A stretch of DNA of 64,000 bases, taken from an uncultured Olleya sp. (GTDB lineage Bacteria; Bacteroidota; Bacteroidia; Flavobacteriales; Flavobacteriaceae). The DNA lies in assembly GCA_947503885.1 (NCBI GenBank), contig CANNFD010000001.1:186001-250000 (forward strand), read 5' to 3'. Made by a program: the position numbers and the translations under genes. Numbering within the stretch: position 1 is the stretch's first letter; each line of letters starts with the position of its first letter. Positions 15,658 to 24,685 of this stretch are shown here, in pieces. The notes beneath the pieces were generated by a model, which made no database searches, had not been told where the DNA came from, and was given only the letters and a program-made list of their open reading frames with translations.

Positions 15658-16437
15658 CTATTCAAATTCGATTGCTTTTAATATCAAGCCAGAAGCAGGT
15701 GCTACATAATGAATATTACCAGTAAAATCAGGCTTAAGACTAGCTTCAATATCTTCTAAAGTACGTTTACCTTGACCTAAATCTATCAAAGCCCCCATCA
15801 TTAATCGTATTTGATTACGCATAAACCCTTTACCTTTAACACGAAGAATATAACTTTGTTCTGGGAAAAAATTTGCAGTATAAATAGTATTCTCTACTAT
15901 TTCGCATTTTAAAATGGTTCTGTTATAAATACCATTGTCTGTAGGTTTGTAACAGTAGTTTTTTAAATAATGATCACCTTCAAATAGCTTAGCTCCTTTT
16001 TTCATTATTTCGATATCTAAATGATCTAAGATAGTCGTCAATATTGGAGCACAAAAAGGATGAAATTTACCTCCAAATGCAAAAACATATAGGTATTCCT
16101 TAATTTTAGAATGCTGAATAATATTAAATTTATTATCTACTTCCTTAATAGTTAAGGCTCGTAAATCCTGAGGTAAATTATAATTAAATAAATTTAGGAA
16201 AGCCTCAAAATCCTCGATAGGTTCTTCTAAAAATAATTCAAACGCTGCGTTTTCTGCACTTACCATAGCATCTGTACGACCAGAGGTTAAAGTTTTAAAA
16301 TTCTTTTTTTCTAAAATAAAATTTAACGTCCTATCAATCATTAAATGCAAGGTTTTTAAATTTGGTTGTTTTTGCCAACCATGAAACCTATAACCTAAAT
16401 ATTGAATAGTAATAACGTAAAAAAACTTTTTTTGCAT
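15658..16437 (-). CDS. Divergent TruA-type tRNA pseudouridine synthase
   Basis: TruA-fold enzyme, 259 residues, expected to isomerise uridines 38-40 in the tRNA anticodon arm. It opens with GYRFHGWQKQPN, and the catalytic Asp is kept at D56 in SGRTDAMVSA. The usual TruA motif is GRTDxGVHA, so the residues after the Asp are unusual. The C-terminal KGFMRNQIRLMMGAL segment is well conserved. Because of the altered motif it may be a second, diverged paralogue rather than the housekeeping TruA. Substrate is therefore uncertain. It stands alone between dps and a divergent membrane protein gene. Confidence 0.82.
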   Translation of the reverse strand: MQKKFFYVITIQYLGYRFHGWQKQPNLKTLHLMIDRTLNFILEKKNFKTLTSGRTDAMVSAENAAFELFLEEPIEDFEAFLNLFNYNLPQDLRALTIKEVDNKFNIIQHSKIKEYLYVFAFGGKFHPFCAPILTTILDHLDIEIMKKGAKLFEGDHYLKNYCYKPTDNGIYNRTILKCEIVENTIYTANFFPEQSYILRVKGKGFMRNQIRLMMGALIDLGQGKRTLEDIEASLKPDFTGNIHYVAPASGLILKAIEFE

Positions 16438-16529
16438 GATATATTTTGAATGCCGAAAATACAGTTTTACTAGGAATTTAAAAAAAAATTAATACCTTGA
16501 AACCTAATAACTAACTAAAAAATATAATT

Positions 16530-16946
16530 ATGACTACTTCAACCACTACCAAAACCCCTATTTGGTTTATAATAATTAGCATACTTGCTTTATTATGGAA
16601 TGCAATGGGTGTTATGGCTTACTTGTCTCAAGCTTATATGAGCGATGATGCAATTGCCAAACTAACTGAAACCGAACAACAAATGTACGCTAACTTACCT
16701 TCTTGGTATATTGCTGCTTTTGCTATTGCAGTATTTGCCGGAACCTTTGGTAGTTTAGGTTTGGTGCTTAAAAAAAAATGGGCTTATGTTGTATTATTAA
16801 TCTCTTTAATTGCTGCTGTTGTACAAATGAGCTATCTAGCGTTTGTTTTAAAAATGGCTAATCCAATGACTCCTTTAATTGTAATAGTAGGTATTGGCTT
16901 AGTTTGGCTAGCAAAATATGCTACCAAAAAGCACTGGCTGTCTTAA
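16530..16946 (+). CDS. Small four-helix membrane protein
   Basis: A 138-residue inner-membrane protein with four hydrophobic segments (IWFIIISILALLWNAMGV, WYIAAFAIAVFAGTFGSLGLVL, AYVVLLISLIAAVVQMSYLAFV, PLIVIVGIGLVWLAKY). Similar flavobacterial proteins are often labelled sugar transporter without evidence. The conserved early Trp-Asn (LWNAMGV) is typical of that group. No functional motif is visible. It is followed by a strong terminator shared with the his operon end. Confidence 0.75.
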   Translation: MTTSTTTKTPIWFIIISILALLWNAMGVMAYLSQAYMSDDAIAKLTETEQQMYANLPSWYIAAFAIAVFAGTFGSLGLVLKKKWAYVVLLISLIAAVVQMSYLAFVLKMANPMTPLIVIVGIGLVWLAKYATKKHWLS

Positions 16947-16968
16947 CTATTAAATAAAAACATTTACA

Positions 16969-17001
16969 AAAACTGCCACTATATTTTAGTGGCAGTTTTT
17001 T
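16969..17001. terminator. Bidirectional intrinsic terminator
   Basis: AAAACTGCCACT pairs with AGTGGCAGTTTT around ATATTTT, followed by T on the plus strand and preceded by A-rich sequence. It lies between the membrane protein gene and the convergent end of the his operon. Confidence 0.88.
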
Positions 17002-17006
17002 GCTTT

Positions 17007-17609
17007 TTAATTATGAGCTCTATCTTTTAAAACAGAAACAACATCGTTAAGTCTGTAGCCTTTAGCTTGTAGTAACATTAAATAATGAAACAATAAATCT
17101 GCACTTTCATTTAAAAACAAATCGTCATTATTATCCATAGCTTCAATTACCACTTCTACAGCTTCCTCACCAACTTTTTGAGCAACTTTATTAATCCCTG
17201 AAGCAAATAATGAAGCGACATAGGACTTATCAGTATTTCCTGAATTTACCCTGTTTTCAATAGTATTTTCTAATTTTGAAATAAAGCCATAATTTTCTGT
17301 ATTGTCTTCATTCCAACAGGTATCACTTCCCGTATGACAAGTTGGTCCTTTAGGATTTACTTTAATTAGTAACGAATCATTATCACAATCTAGTTTTATG
17401 TCAACTAAGTTTAAGACGTTTCCGCTATCCTCTCCTTTAGTCCATAATCGGTTTTTTGTTCTACTAAAAAAGGTTACTAATTTGGTCTCGTTGGTTTTTT
17501 TTAACGCTGCTTCATCCATATACCCCAACATTAAAACCTTATATGTTGTTGCGTCTTGAATGATTGCTGGTACTAAACCATCTTTATTTTTATTAAAATC
17601 TATTTTCAT
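17007..17609 (-). CDS. hisIE: Bifunctional phosphoribosyl-AMP cyclohydrolase / phosphoribosyl-ATP pyrophosphatase
   Basis: Catalyses histidine biosynthesis steps 2 and 3. The N-terminal HisI part has YMDEAALKKT, TFFSRTKNRLWTKGEDSGN and the metal-binding CHTGSDTCW. The C-terminal HisE part (from about residue 110) has the VGEEAVEVVIEA helix with the acidic pyrophosphatase residues. Length 200 is standard for the fusion. It is the last gene of the his operon and ends 6 bases before a bidirectional terminator. Confidence 0.95.
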   Translation of the reverse strand: MKIDFNKNKDGLVPAIIQDATTYKVLMLGYMDEAALKKTNETKLVTFFSRTKNRLWTKGEDSGNVLNLVDIKLDCDNDSLLIKVNPKGPTCHTGSDTCWNEDNTENYGFISKLENTIENRVNSGNTDKSYVASLFASGINKVAQKVGEEAVEVVIEAMDNNDDLFLNESADLLFHYLMLLQAKGYRLNDVVSVLKDRAHN

Positions 17610-17701
17610 TAACTATTGTTTTTTGTCATTCTTTTAAAGAATAAACATCTACTAATTATTATAAGTTGTAACGTTTTGCTTTCGCAGAAATAACAACCGG
17701 T

Positions 17702-18457
17702 TTAAAATCGTACTTCTATATTATTATCTTTTAAAGCTACTTTCAATTCCTCTATAGTGATTTCGCCAAAGTGAAAAACGCTTGCAGCCAAAGCAGCGTC
17801 TGCTTTTCCTTCTTTAAAAGTCTCCACAAAATGTTGCACAGTTCCAGCGCCTCCAGAGGCTATTATCGGAATATTTAAAGTATCTGATAGTTTTGCCAAA
17901 GCTTGATTTGCAAAACCGGCTTTTGTCCCATCATTATCCATTGAAGTAAATAGGATTTCGCCAGCACCTCTAGCCTCAACTTCTTTAGCCCAATCAAATA
18001 AATTTAAATTAGTTGGTACACTTCCTCCTGCTAGATGGACTATCCAATCATCATTAATTTGCTTAGCATCAATAGCTACAACCACGCATTGACTACCAAA
18101 TTTATTAGCCAATTCATTAATTAATTCTGGACGTTTTACTGCTGAAGAATTTATAGATACTTTATCTGCACCAGACTTTAATAAAAGATCAACATCATTG
18201 ATTGATGTAATACCACCACCAACTGTAAAAGGAATATTAACGTGCTCTGCGACCTTTAAAACCATATCAATCATAGTTTTTCGACCTTCTAAGGTTGCAG
18301 ATATATCTAAAAAAACAAGTTCGTCTGCTCCTTTTAACGCATATTGTTTTGCTAACTCTACCGGATCTCCAGCATCTTTTAAATTAACAAAATTGACGCC
18401 TTTTACGGTCCTACCATTTTTAATATCTAAACAGGGAATGATTCGTTTTGTAAGCAT
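17702..18457 (-). CDS. hisF: Imidazole glycerol phosphate synthase, cyclase subunit
   Basis: TIM barrel that uses ammonia from HisH to convert PRFAR into IGP and AICAR. Conserved [18 protein letters not shown] contains the catalytic Asp near residue 11, and VVAIDAK holds the second catalytic Asp. Phosphate-binding loops GGGI and ASGGAG are visible. Length 251 is typical. It sits between hisA and hisIE in operon order. Confidence 0.96.
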   Translation of the reverse strand: MLTKRIIPCLDIKNGRTVKGVNFVNLKDAGDPVELAKQYALKGADELVFLDISATLEGRKTMIDMVLKVAEHVNIPFTVGGGITSINDVDLLLKSGADKVSINSSAVKRPELINELANKFGSQCVVVAIDAKQINDDWIVHLAGGSVPTNLNLFDWAKEVEARGAGEILFTSMDNDGTKAGFANQALAKLSDTLNIPIIASGGAGTVQHFVETFKEGKADAALAASVFHFGEITIEELKVALKDNNIEVRF

Positions 18458-18469
18458 TTTTTTCTTTTG

Positions 18470-18515
18470 ACTTTTAGTTTTGGCTATTAACTAACTGCTA
18501 ATAGCTAAAGGCTAT
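18470..18515 (-). repeat. Intercistronic repeat in the his operon, copy 1
   Basis: Plus-strand TTTTGACTTTTAGTTTTGGC, continuing TATTAAC and then AATAGCTAAA, is closely matched between hisH and hisB at 19884-19935. These spacers are otherwise unrelated. Confidence 0.55.
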
Positions 18516-19250
18516 TTAAATAAATCGTTCTAATTGTTTTAAAGTAATTCTGTTTTCATAAAGTGCTTTTCCAATAATTACACCCTCACAACCAATGTCC
18601 TTTAATTTTTCTATGTCTTCTATAGTTGTAACACCACCTGAAGCTATAAGTTTAACTGATTGACCATAACTACTATTGCTACATTGTTTTATAATGTTTT
18701 TATAAAGCTCTATTGAGGGGCCTTCTAACATCCCATCTTTTGAAATATCTGTACAAACCACATAGCGGATACCTTGCTTTTGATAGTCTTTTATAAACGG
18801 GATAACTTCCAAGCTACTTTCTTCCAACCAACCACTAATGGCAATTTTTTGGTTATTACAATCCGCACCTAAAATAATTTTTTGAAACCCATACTTTTGA
18901 ATCCAAGTCTCAAAAACAGCTCTGTTTTTTACTGCTATGCTTCCTCCTGTTATTTGTTTTGCACCAGAATTAAATGCTGTAATTATATCGTTATCAGACT
19001 TTAAACCTCCTCCAAAGTCGATTTTTAAATTTGTTTTAGACGCAACTTGCTCTAACACTCTATAATTAACTACATGGTCCGCTTTTGCTCCTTCTAAATC
19101 CACCATATGCAAATACTCCATACCTGCATCTTCAAACTGTTTAGCCACCTCTAAAGGATTCTCGTTATAAATTTTGGTAGTATTATAATCGCCTTTTGTT
19201 AAGCGTACACACTTCCCTTCTATTATATCTATTGCTGGTATTATTCTCAT
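18516..19250 (-). CDS. hisA: ProFAR isomerase
   Basis: 1-(5-phosphoribosyl)-5-[(5-phosphoribosylamino)methylideneamino]imidazole-4-carboxamide isomerase, a TIM barrel that turns ProFAR into PRFAR. It starts [17 protein letters not shown] with the catalytic Asp in [12 protein letters not shown] and [12 protein letters not shown] are the phosphate loops, and [11 protein letters not shown] carries the second Asp. Length 244 is normal. It lies between hisH and hisF. Confidence 0.96.
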   Translation of the reverse strand: MRIIPAIDIIEGKCVRLTKGDYNTTKIYNENPLEVAKQFEDAGMEYLHMVDLEGAKADHVVNYRVLEQVASKTNLKIDFGGGLKSDNDIITAFNSGAKQITGGSIAVKNRAVFETWIQKYGFQKIILGADCNNQKIAISGWLEESSLEVIPFIKDYQKQGIRYVVCTDISKDGMLEGPSIELYKNIIKQCSNSSYGQSVKLIASGGVTTIEDIEKLKDIGCEGVIIGKALYENRITLKQLERFI

Positions 19251-19301
19251 TTCTTAGCTTTTTATTTTTTTTATTTCTGAATTAAATTCAAAATGACGCC
19301 C

Positions 19302-19883
19302 TTAAAGCGTTATAAAATTTTTTAATATTTGTTCTCCTATACTACTGCTTTTTTCAGGGTGAAATTGAACTCCATAAAAATTAGCTTTTTGTAATGCAGA
19401 AGCGTAATTTAAACTATAAGTTGTGGTTGCAATACTTTCAATACAGCTTTCTGCATAAAAACTATGCACAGAATACATAAACGACTGATTTTTAACACCT
19501 TTAAATAGTTTTGATTTCAAATCTGTTATAGTGTTCCAGCCCATTTGTGGTACTTTTACTGTGTTATTAAAGCGTTTTACTTTAACATTAAAAATGTTTA
19601 ACCCTTTGGTATTTCCTTCTTCTGTAGATTTACACATTAGTTGCATCCCTAAACATATTCCTAAAACAGGTTGCTTTAATGTCGGAATTAAAATATCCAA
19701 ACCGCTAGATTTAAGCATTTGCATTGCCGAACTAGCCTCTCCAACACCAGGAAAAATTACTTTATCTGCTGTTTTAATAACTTCGGGATTATTTGATAAT
19801 ATAGCGTTATAACCCAAACGCTTAAACGCAAATTGAATGCTTTTTATATTTCCTGCTCCGTAATCTATAATTACTATTTTCAT
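19302..19883 (-). CDS. hisH: Imidazole glycerol phosphate synthase, glutaminase subunit
   Basis: Class I glutamine amidotransferase that feeds ammonia to HisF. The nucleophile elbow GICLGMQLM carries the catalytic Cys, and FHPEKS near the C-terminus supplies the His-Glu pair. The N-terminus IVIIDYGAGNIKSI is diagnostic. Length 193 is typical. It is located between hisB and hisA. Confidence 0.96.
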   Translation of the reverse strand: MKIVIIDYGAGNIKSIQFAFKRLGYNAILSNNPEVIKTADKVIFPGVGEASSAMQMLKSSGLDILIPTLKQPVLGICLGMQLMCKSTEEGNTKGLNIFNVKVKRFNNTVKVPQMGWNTITDLKSKLFKGVKNQSFMYSVHSFYAESCIESIATTTYSLNYASALQKANFYGVQFHPEKSSSIGEQILKNFITL

Positions 19884-19935
19884 ATTTAGTTTTTGACTTT
19901 TACTTTTGGCTATTAACGAGTGATAAATAGCTAAA
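19884..19935 (-). repeat. Intercistronic repeat in the his operon, copy 2
   Basis: TTTTTGACTTTTACTTTTGG, continuing CTATTAAC and then AATAGCTAAAA, resembles the spacer at 18470-18515 between hisA and hisF, with one base change in the first block. Confidence 0.55.
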
Positions 19936-19942
19936 AACTGAT

Positions 19943-21076
19943 TTACAACATCCCTTTTGTGCTTGGTAAAATCATTTTTTCAACGTCACGTTTTACAGCC
20001 ATTTTTATTGCTTTGGCAAATGCTTTAAAAATAGCTTCAATTTTATGATGCTCATTAATCCCTTCTGCTTTTATATTTAAGTTACATTTTGCACCATCTG
20101 TAAAGGATTTAAAAAAGTGAAAAAACATTTCGGTTGGCATTTTTCCAATCATTTCGCGTTTAAAATCTGCTTCCCAAACTAACCAATTTCTACCTCCAAA
20201 ATCAATTGCTACTTGTGCTAAGCAATCGTCCATAGGTAAGCTGAAACCGTATCTTTCTATACCTAATTTACCGTCCAAAGTTGTCGCAAACACTTCTCCT
20301 AATGCAATTGCTGTGTCTTCAATAGTGTGGTGTTCATCAACTTCTAAATCACCCTTCACTTTAATATTTAAATCTAATTGTCCATGACGTGCTATTTGAT
20401 CTAACATATGGTCAAAAAATGCAATTCCAGTATCAATGTTACTTTGTCCGTTACCATCTAGATTTAAATCAATATTAATTCTTGTTTCGTTAGTATTACG
20501 TGTTATGGTTCCTGTACGTTCTTTTGTTTTTAAAAAGGTGTAAATTGCTTCCCAATTATTACTTTCTAACACTATATATTGGTTTAATAACTCGCGTTTT
20601 ATCGTGATTTCATCAGTACCTAAGTTTGTGTTATCATTAATAAAAACCCCTTTAGCGCCTAAGTTTTTAGCTAGTTCCATATCTGTTAATCGGTCACCTA
20701 TAACAAAAGAGTTTGTTAAATCGTAATCGTGGTTAAAATATTTAGTTAGCAACCCTGTATTTGGTTTTCTTGTTGGAGCGTTATCTTTAGCAAATGTGCT
20801 ATCTATAAATTGCTCTTTAAAAGTAATCCCTTCTGCTTCAAATGTTTTTAAAATAAAATTATGAATTGACCAAAAACTGTCTTCTGGGTATACATCTGTC
20901 CCTAAACCATCTTGGTTTGTAACCATAACTATTTCAAAATCTAATTCTTTAGCAATTTTACTTAAGTAAGTGAATACTTTTGGGTAAAAGTCAAGCTTAT
21001 CAAAGCTATCAATTTGTTGGTCAGCAGGTTCTTTTATTAGTGTTCCGTCTCTGTCTATAAATAGTACTTTTTTCAT
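19943..21076 (-). CDS. hisB: Bifunctional histidinol-phosphatase / imidazoleglycerol-phosphate dehydratase
   Basis: Fusion enzyme for two histidine steps. Residues 1-~165 form the HAD-type phosphatase with [12 protein letters not shown] (nucleophile Asp) and [13 protein letters not shown]. Residues ~190-377 form IGP dehydratase with metal-binding His clusters: [29 protein letters not shown]. Length 377 is slightly longer than the E. coli fusion (~355). It lies between hisC and hisH. The phosphatase domain being fused means no separate histidinol-phosphatase gene is needed. Confidence 0.96.
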   Translation of the reverse strand: MKKVLFIDRDGTLIKEPADQQIDSFDKLDFYPKVFTYLSKIAKELDFEIVMVTNQDGLGTDVYPEDSFWSIHNFILKTFEAEGITFKEQFIDSTFAKDNAPTRKPNTGLLTKYFNHDYDLTNSFVIGDRLTDMELAKNLGAKGVFINDNTNLGTDEITIKRELLNQYIVLESNNWEAIYTFLKTKERTGTITRNTNETRINIDLNLDGNGQSNIDTGIAFFDHMLDQIARHGQLDLNIKVKGDLEVDEHHTIEDTAIALGEVFATTLDGKLGIERYGFSLPMDDCLAQVAIDFGGRNWLVWEADFKREMIGKMPTEMFFHFFKSFTDGAKCNLNIKAEGINEHHKIEAIFKAFAKAIKMAVKRDVEKMILPSTKGML

Positions 21077-21168
21077 CTTAATTTATTTTTTTGTCAAACT
21101 AAATTCAGCTTTTCATTATTTGTCGGGTGTATCTAAACAAGTTTAGCATACCATCGCTTACAGTTTTA

Positions 21169-22218
21169 TTAAAGGTTGCTTAACACCTCTATTAGCTTCT
21201 TATTTTCTAAAGAAGTTCCAATTGTTAAGCGTAAGCAATTACTGCATAAGGGTTGATTGGTTCTATTTCTAACCACAATCCCATTACTAATTAATTGGTT
21301 ATAGCGTTGATTTGCATCATCTACCTTAACTAACACAAAATTAGCTTCTGACGGATAAATAGTTTCGATATAATTTATCGTGGATAATGCCTTAATTAGT
21401 TGCGTTCTTTGTGCAATAATGCATTCAATTTCAGAATTAACTTTAACTTGATTTTTAAGTCTTACTACTGCATGTTGTTGTGTTAATACATTGACGTTAT
21501 AAGGTGGTTTAATCGTCTTTAAAATTGAAATAATTTCTGCGGAAGCATAACATATTCCTAATCTAATTCCTGCCATACCATAAGCTTTAGACAAGGTTTG
21601 AGTAATAATTAAATTAGGAAACTCTTGTAATCTACTAATCCAACTTTGTTGATTTGAAAAATCAATATAAGCTTCGTCAATAACTACAATTCCATTAAAT
21701 TTATTTAATAACATTTCAATTTTAGAAGCGTCAAAACTATTGGCAGTTGGATTATTTGGCGAACATAAAAATAGCAGTTTAGACTTAGTGTTTTGAGCTT
21801 CTAGAATAGCCTCTGTGTCAGGTTGAAAACCTTCTGTTAATTCTATTTTTATAACCTCAATAGCATTAGTATTTGCTAATACTTCATACATTCCGTAAGT
21901 TGGCGGTAAAGTGATGACATTATCTTCATTCGGCTCACAAAAAGTTCTGAAAATAAGATCCAATACTTCATCACTTCCATTACCTAATAGGATTTTATTT
22001 ACTGACACCCCTTTAATTGTAGACAACAATGTTTTTACTTTGAGTTGTTGTGGATCGGGATAACGATTAAGTCCATTATTAAAAGGATTCTCGTTAGCGT
22101 CCAAAATTACCATATTATCTGTAGTAACTTCTTTATACTCATCTCTTGCTGAGGAATATGGTTTTAATGCTTTGATATTAGCTCTAACCAGGTTATTTAT
22201 GTTGAAATTTTGTTTCAT
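21169..22218 (-). CDS. hisC: Histidinol-phosphate aminotransferase
   Basis: PLP-dependent class I/II aminotransferase converting imidazole acetol phosphate and glutamate into histidinol phosphate. The PLP lysine is in TQTLSKAYGMAGIRLG. LLFLCSPNNPT and VVIDEAYIDF (PLP-pyridine Asp) are present, as is the N-terminal LDANENPF. Length 349 is typical. It follows hisD with an 81-base gap and precedes hisB. Confidence 0.96.
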   Translation of the reverse strand: MKQNFNINNLVRANIKALKPYSSARDEYKEVTTDNMVILDANENPFNNGLNRYPDPQQLKVKTLLSTIKGVSVNKILLGNGSDEVLDLIFRTFCEPNEDNVITLPPTYGMYEVLANTNAIEVIKIELTEGFQPDTEAILEAQNTKSKLLFLCSPNNPTANSFDASKIEMLLNKFNGIVVIDEAYIDFSNQQSWISRLQEFPNLIITQTLSKAYGMAGIRLGICYASAEIISILKTIKPPYNVNVLTQQHAVVRLKNQVKVNSEIECIIAQRTQLIKALSTINYIETIYPSEANFVLVKVDDANQRYNQLISNGIVVRNRTNQPLCSNCLRLTIGTSLENKKLIEVLSNL

Positions 22219-22299
22219 TTTGTTTTAATTACTGAATTTGTTTCAGTTGTCGTTATTTATACTTGTGTGCTACTGAAGCGGGTTTAGTATGATCTTGTG

Positions 22300-23583
22300 T
22301 TATTTTAAATCTTTTAATCTAATAGTTACAGCATTTTTATGTGCTTGTAATCCTTCGGCTTCAGCCATTAACTCTATAGTTTCTCCAATGTTTTTTAACC
22401 CTTGCTTTGTAATGTTTTGAAATGTAATTGCTTTTGTAAAGCTATCTAAATTGACACCAGAATACGCTTTACTAAAACCATTGGTTGGCAAGGTATGATT
22501 AGTCCCAGATGCATAATCACCTGCGCTTTCTGGTGTGTAGTTTCCAATAAATACTGATCCAGCGTTTTCAATTCCGTTTACATAAAAATCGTTGTTTTTA
22601 GTGCATACAATAAAATGTTCTGGTCCATATTGGTTAATCATATCTAAGGCGATTTTATCCGTTTTAACTAAAATTGATTTAGAGTTTTGTATCGCTTGAT
22701 TAGCTATTTGAAACCTTGGCAGGTCTTTAATCTGTACTTCAATTTGTTCTGATACTGCGTTAATTAATTTTTGGGATGTTGATACCAAAATCACTTGACT
22801 ATCTATGCCATGTTCTGCTTGACTTAATAAATCTGATGCAACATAACTTGCATTTGCAGTATCATCTGCAACCACTAACAACTCACTTGGTCCAGCAGGC
22901 ATATCGATAGCAACTCCATATTTGGTCGCTAATTGCTTAGCAACAGTTACAAATTGATTACCAGGTCCAAAAATTTTGTACACTTGCGGAATACTTTTTG
23001 TCCCAAAGGTTAATCCTGCAATTGCCTGGATCCCACCAACTTTAATAATTTTTGTGACACCACATAATTGAGCAGCATATAAAATTTCGTTAGCAATTTC
23101 ACCCTCTTTATTTGGAGGAGAACAAAGTACAACTTCTTTACAGCCTGCTATTTGCGCAGGAATAGCCAACATTAAAACTGTTGAAAATAAAGGAGCTGTG
23201 CCTGCTGGAATATAAATCCCAACTTTTTGAATGGCTCTTTTTTCTTGCCAACAGCTTACGCCTTCTGTAGTTTGGATATAAACATTATCGTTTTTTTGAG
23301 CTTCATGAAATGCCTGGATATTGTCTTTTGCTTGTTGAATAGCTTCTTTTAATTTGGTTGAAATTTTAGAACTTGCTTCCTCAATTTCTTTGGTGTTAAC
23401 AGTATTTGAAGTTAATTTGGCTCCGTCAAATAATTGCGTGTATTTAACAATAGCTTTATCACCATTACGTTTTACGTCTTCAAAAATTTGAGTTACCGTA
23501 ACCTCTATATCCTTAACCGTTTGTGTTGGCCTTTTTAATAGTTCTGACCAAGTTGATTGTTCTGGGTTTATTATTGTTTTCAT
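22300..23583 (-). CDS. hisD: Histidinol dehydrogenase
   Basis: Zinc- and NAD-dependent enzyme carrying out the last two oxidations to histidine. LLSQAEHGIDSQ contains the zinc-binding Gln/His pair, GDYASGTNHTLPTNG another conserved block, and GPEHFIV the catalytic Glu-His. Length 427 is typical. Its ATG overlaps the hisG stop (TAATG), indicating translational coupling with hisG. Confidence 0.96.
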   Translation of the reverse strand: MKTIINPEQSTWSELLKRPTQTVKDIEVTVTQIFEDVKRNGDKAIVKYTQLFDGAKLTSNTVNTKEIEEASSKISTKLKEAIQQAKDNIQAFHEAQKNDNVYIQTTEGVSCWQEKRAIQKVGIYIPAGTAPLFSTVLMLAIPAQIAGCKEVVLCSPPNKEGEIANEILYAAQLCGVTKIIKVGGIQAIAGLTFGTKSIPQVYKIFGPGNQFVTVAKQLATKYGVAIDMPAGPSELLVVADDTANASYVASDLLSQAEHGIDSQVILVSTSQKLINAVSEQIEVQIKDLPRFQIANQAIQNSKSILVKTDKIALDMINQYGPEHFIVCTKNNDFYVNGIENAGSVFIGNYTPESAGDYASGTNHTLPTNGFSKAYSGVNLDSFTKAITFQNITKQGLKNIGETIELMAEAEGLQAHKNAVTIRLKDLK

Positions 23584-24440
23584 TATAGTACCATATTATC
23601 GATTGGACAAACTAGGATGCCTTCTGCTCCATTTAATTTTAATTCGTCTATAATTTCCCAAAACTCATTTTTATTAATTACAGAGTGTACTGAGCTCCAT
23701 CCTGCTTGCGCAAGAGGTAATACCGTTGGACTTTTCATACCTGGTAAAATATTAATGATAGCATTAACTTTACTATTAGGCGCATTAAGCAGCACGTAAC
23801 GGGATTGTCTAGCTTTTAAAACAGATTGAAGTCTAAATTGCAGCTTGTCAAGTATTGCTTGATTAACTGTAGATATTAAAGGAGACACTGCTAACACTGC
23901 TTCGGATTTTAAAATTACTTCTACTTCCTTTAATCCGTTTTTAAACAAGGTGCTTCCACTTGATACAATATCTACAACAGCGTCTGCTAAACCTATATTT
24001 GGTGCAATCTCTACAGAGCCATTAATGATGTGTAAATTGGCAGTTACTCCGTTTTTGTTTAAATACTGATTCACTGTATTTGGATAAGAAGTAGCGATAC
24101 GTTTACCTTGTAAGTCTTTAACTGTATTGTATTTTACACCTTTAGGAACAGCTATTGAAACTTTACAACTTGAAAATCCTAATTTTTCGGTAATTGAAAT
24201 ATCATTACCTTTTTCTATAAGTATGTTTTCTCCAATAATAGCAACGTCTACAACTCCATCTTTAAGGTATTGTGGAATGTCTCCATTACGTAGATAAAAA
24301 ATTTCTAGAGGAAAATTTTTAGCTGATGCTTTTAATTGGTCTTTACCGTTATCTATAGAAATACCAACGTCTTTTAGGATTTGCATCGAATCCTGATTTA
24401 ATCGTCCTGATTTTTGAACTGCAATTTTTAATTTACTCAT
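23583..24440 (-). CDS. hisG: ATP phosphoribosyltransferase, long form
   Basis: First and feedback-controlled enzyme of histidine synthesis (ATP + PRPP to PR-ATP). LKIAVQKSGRLNQDS begins the catalytic domain, and VVDIVSSGSTLFKNGL is the PRPP-binding loop. At 285 residues it is the long form, with a C-terminal PII-like regulatory domain (about residues 210-285) that binds histidine, so no HisZ partner is required. It is the first structural gene after the his leader and attenuator and overlaps hisD by one base. Confidence 0.95.
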   Translation of the reverse strand: MSKLKIAVQKSGRLNQDSMQILKDVGISIDNGKDQLKASAKNFPLEIFYLRNGDIPQYLKDGVVDVAIIGENILIEKGNDISITEKLGFSSCKVSIAVPKGVKYNTVKDLQGKRIATSYPNTVNQYLNKNGVTANLHIINGSVEIAPNIGLADAVVDIVSSGSTLFKNGLKEVEVILKSEAVLAVSPLISTVNQAILDKLQFRLQSVLKARQSRYVLLNAPNSKVNAIINILPGMKSPTVLPLAQAGWSSVHSVINKNEFWEIIDELKLNGAEGILVCPIDNMVL

Positions 24441-24484
24441 AGTGTTTTTGATTGTGTATGAGTAAATCTTAGGAAAGTGTATAA

Positions 24485-24521
24485 AAACAAAAAACCGTTT
24501 GATTTACTCAAACGGTTTTAA
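24485..24521 (-). terminator. his attenuator terminator
   Basis: On the minus strand AAACCGTTTGA pairs with TCAAACGGTTT around GTAAA, followed by TTTGTTTTTA. It lies between the leader peptide stop and the hisG start, the position of a transcription attenuator. Confidence 0.85.
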
Positions 24522-24549
24522 AAATATTTTGGGTTTATTCAATACATCT

Positions 24550-24606
24550 TCAACTGGCTTGAGTGCTAGTATGAAAATGATGATGTAAAGATTGAATAAA
24601 ATTCAT
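24550..24606 (-). CDS. hisL: his operon leader peptide (18 aa)
   Basis: Too short for the ORF track. The minus strand encodes MNFIQSLHHHFHTSTQAS followed by TGA. Four of five consecutive residues from position 8 are His (HHHFH), the hallmark of a his attenuation leader. In this mechanism scarce charged tRNA-His stalls the ribosome at the His codons, an antiterminator forms, and transcription reads into hisG. A terminator hairpin with a T-tract follows about 30 bases after the stop. The sequence between the His codons and the terminator should contain the competing strand; I did not fully resolve it. Confidence 0.88.
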   Translation of the reverse strand: MNFIQSLHHHFHTSTQAS

Positions 24607-24685
24607 TTTTTGTTTTTTGTCTGAACAAAGATTCTGAAAAAAAGTTTACAAAACCTAATTGTTGTTCATTATTTTTTTAAAATTT

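Noticed and set aside
24441-24685. T-box riboswitch upstream of hisG
   Set aside because: No T-box sequence or specifier-loop architecture was seen; a His-rich leader peptide with terminator explains the region.
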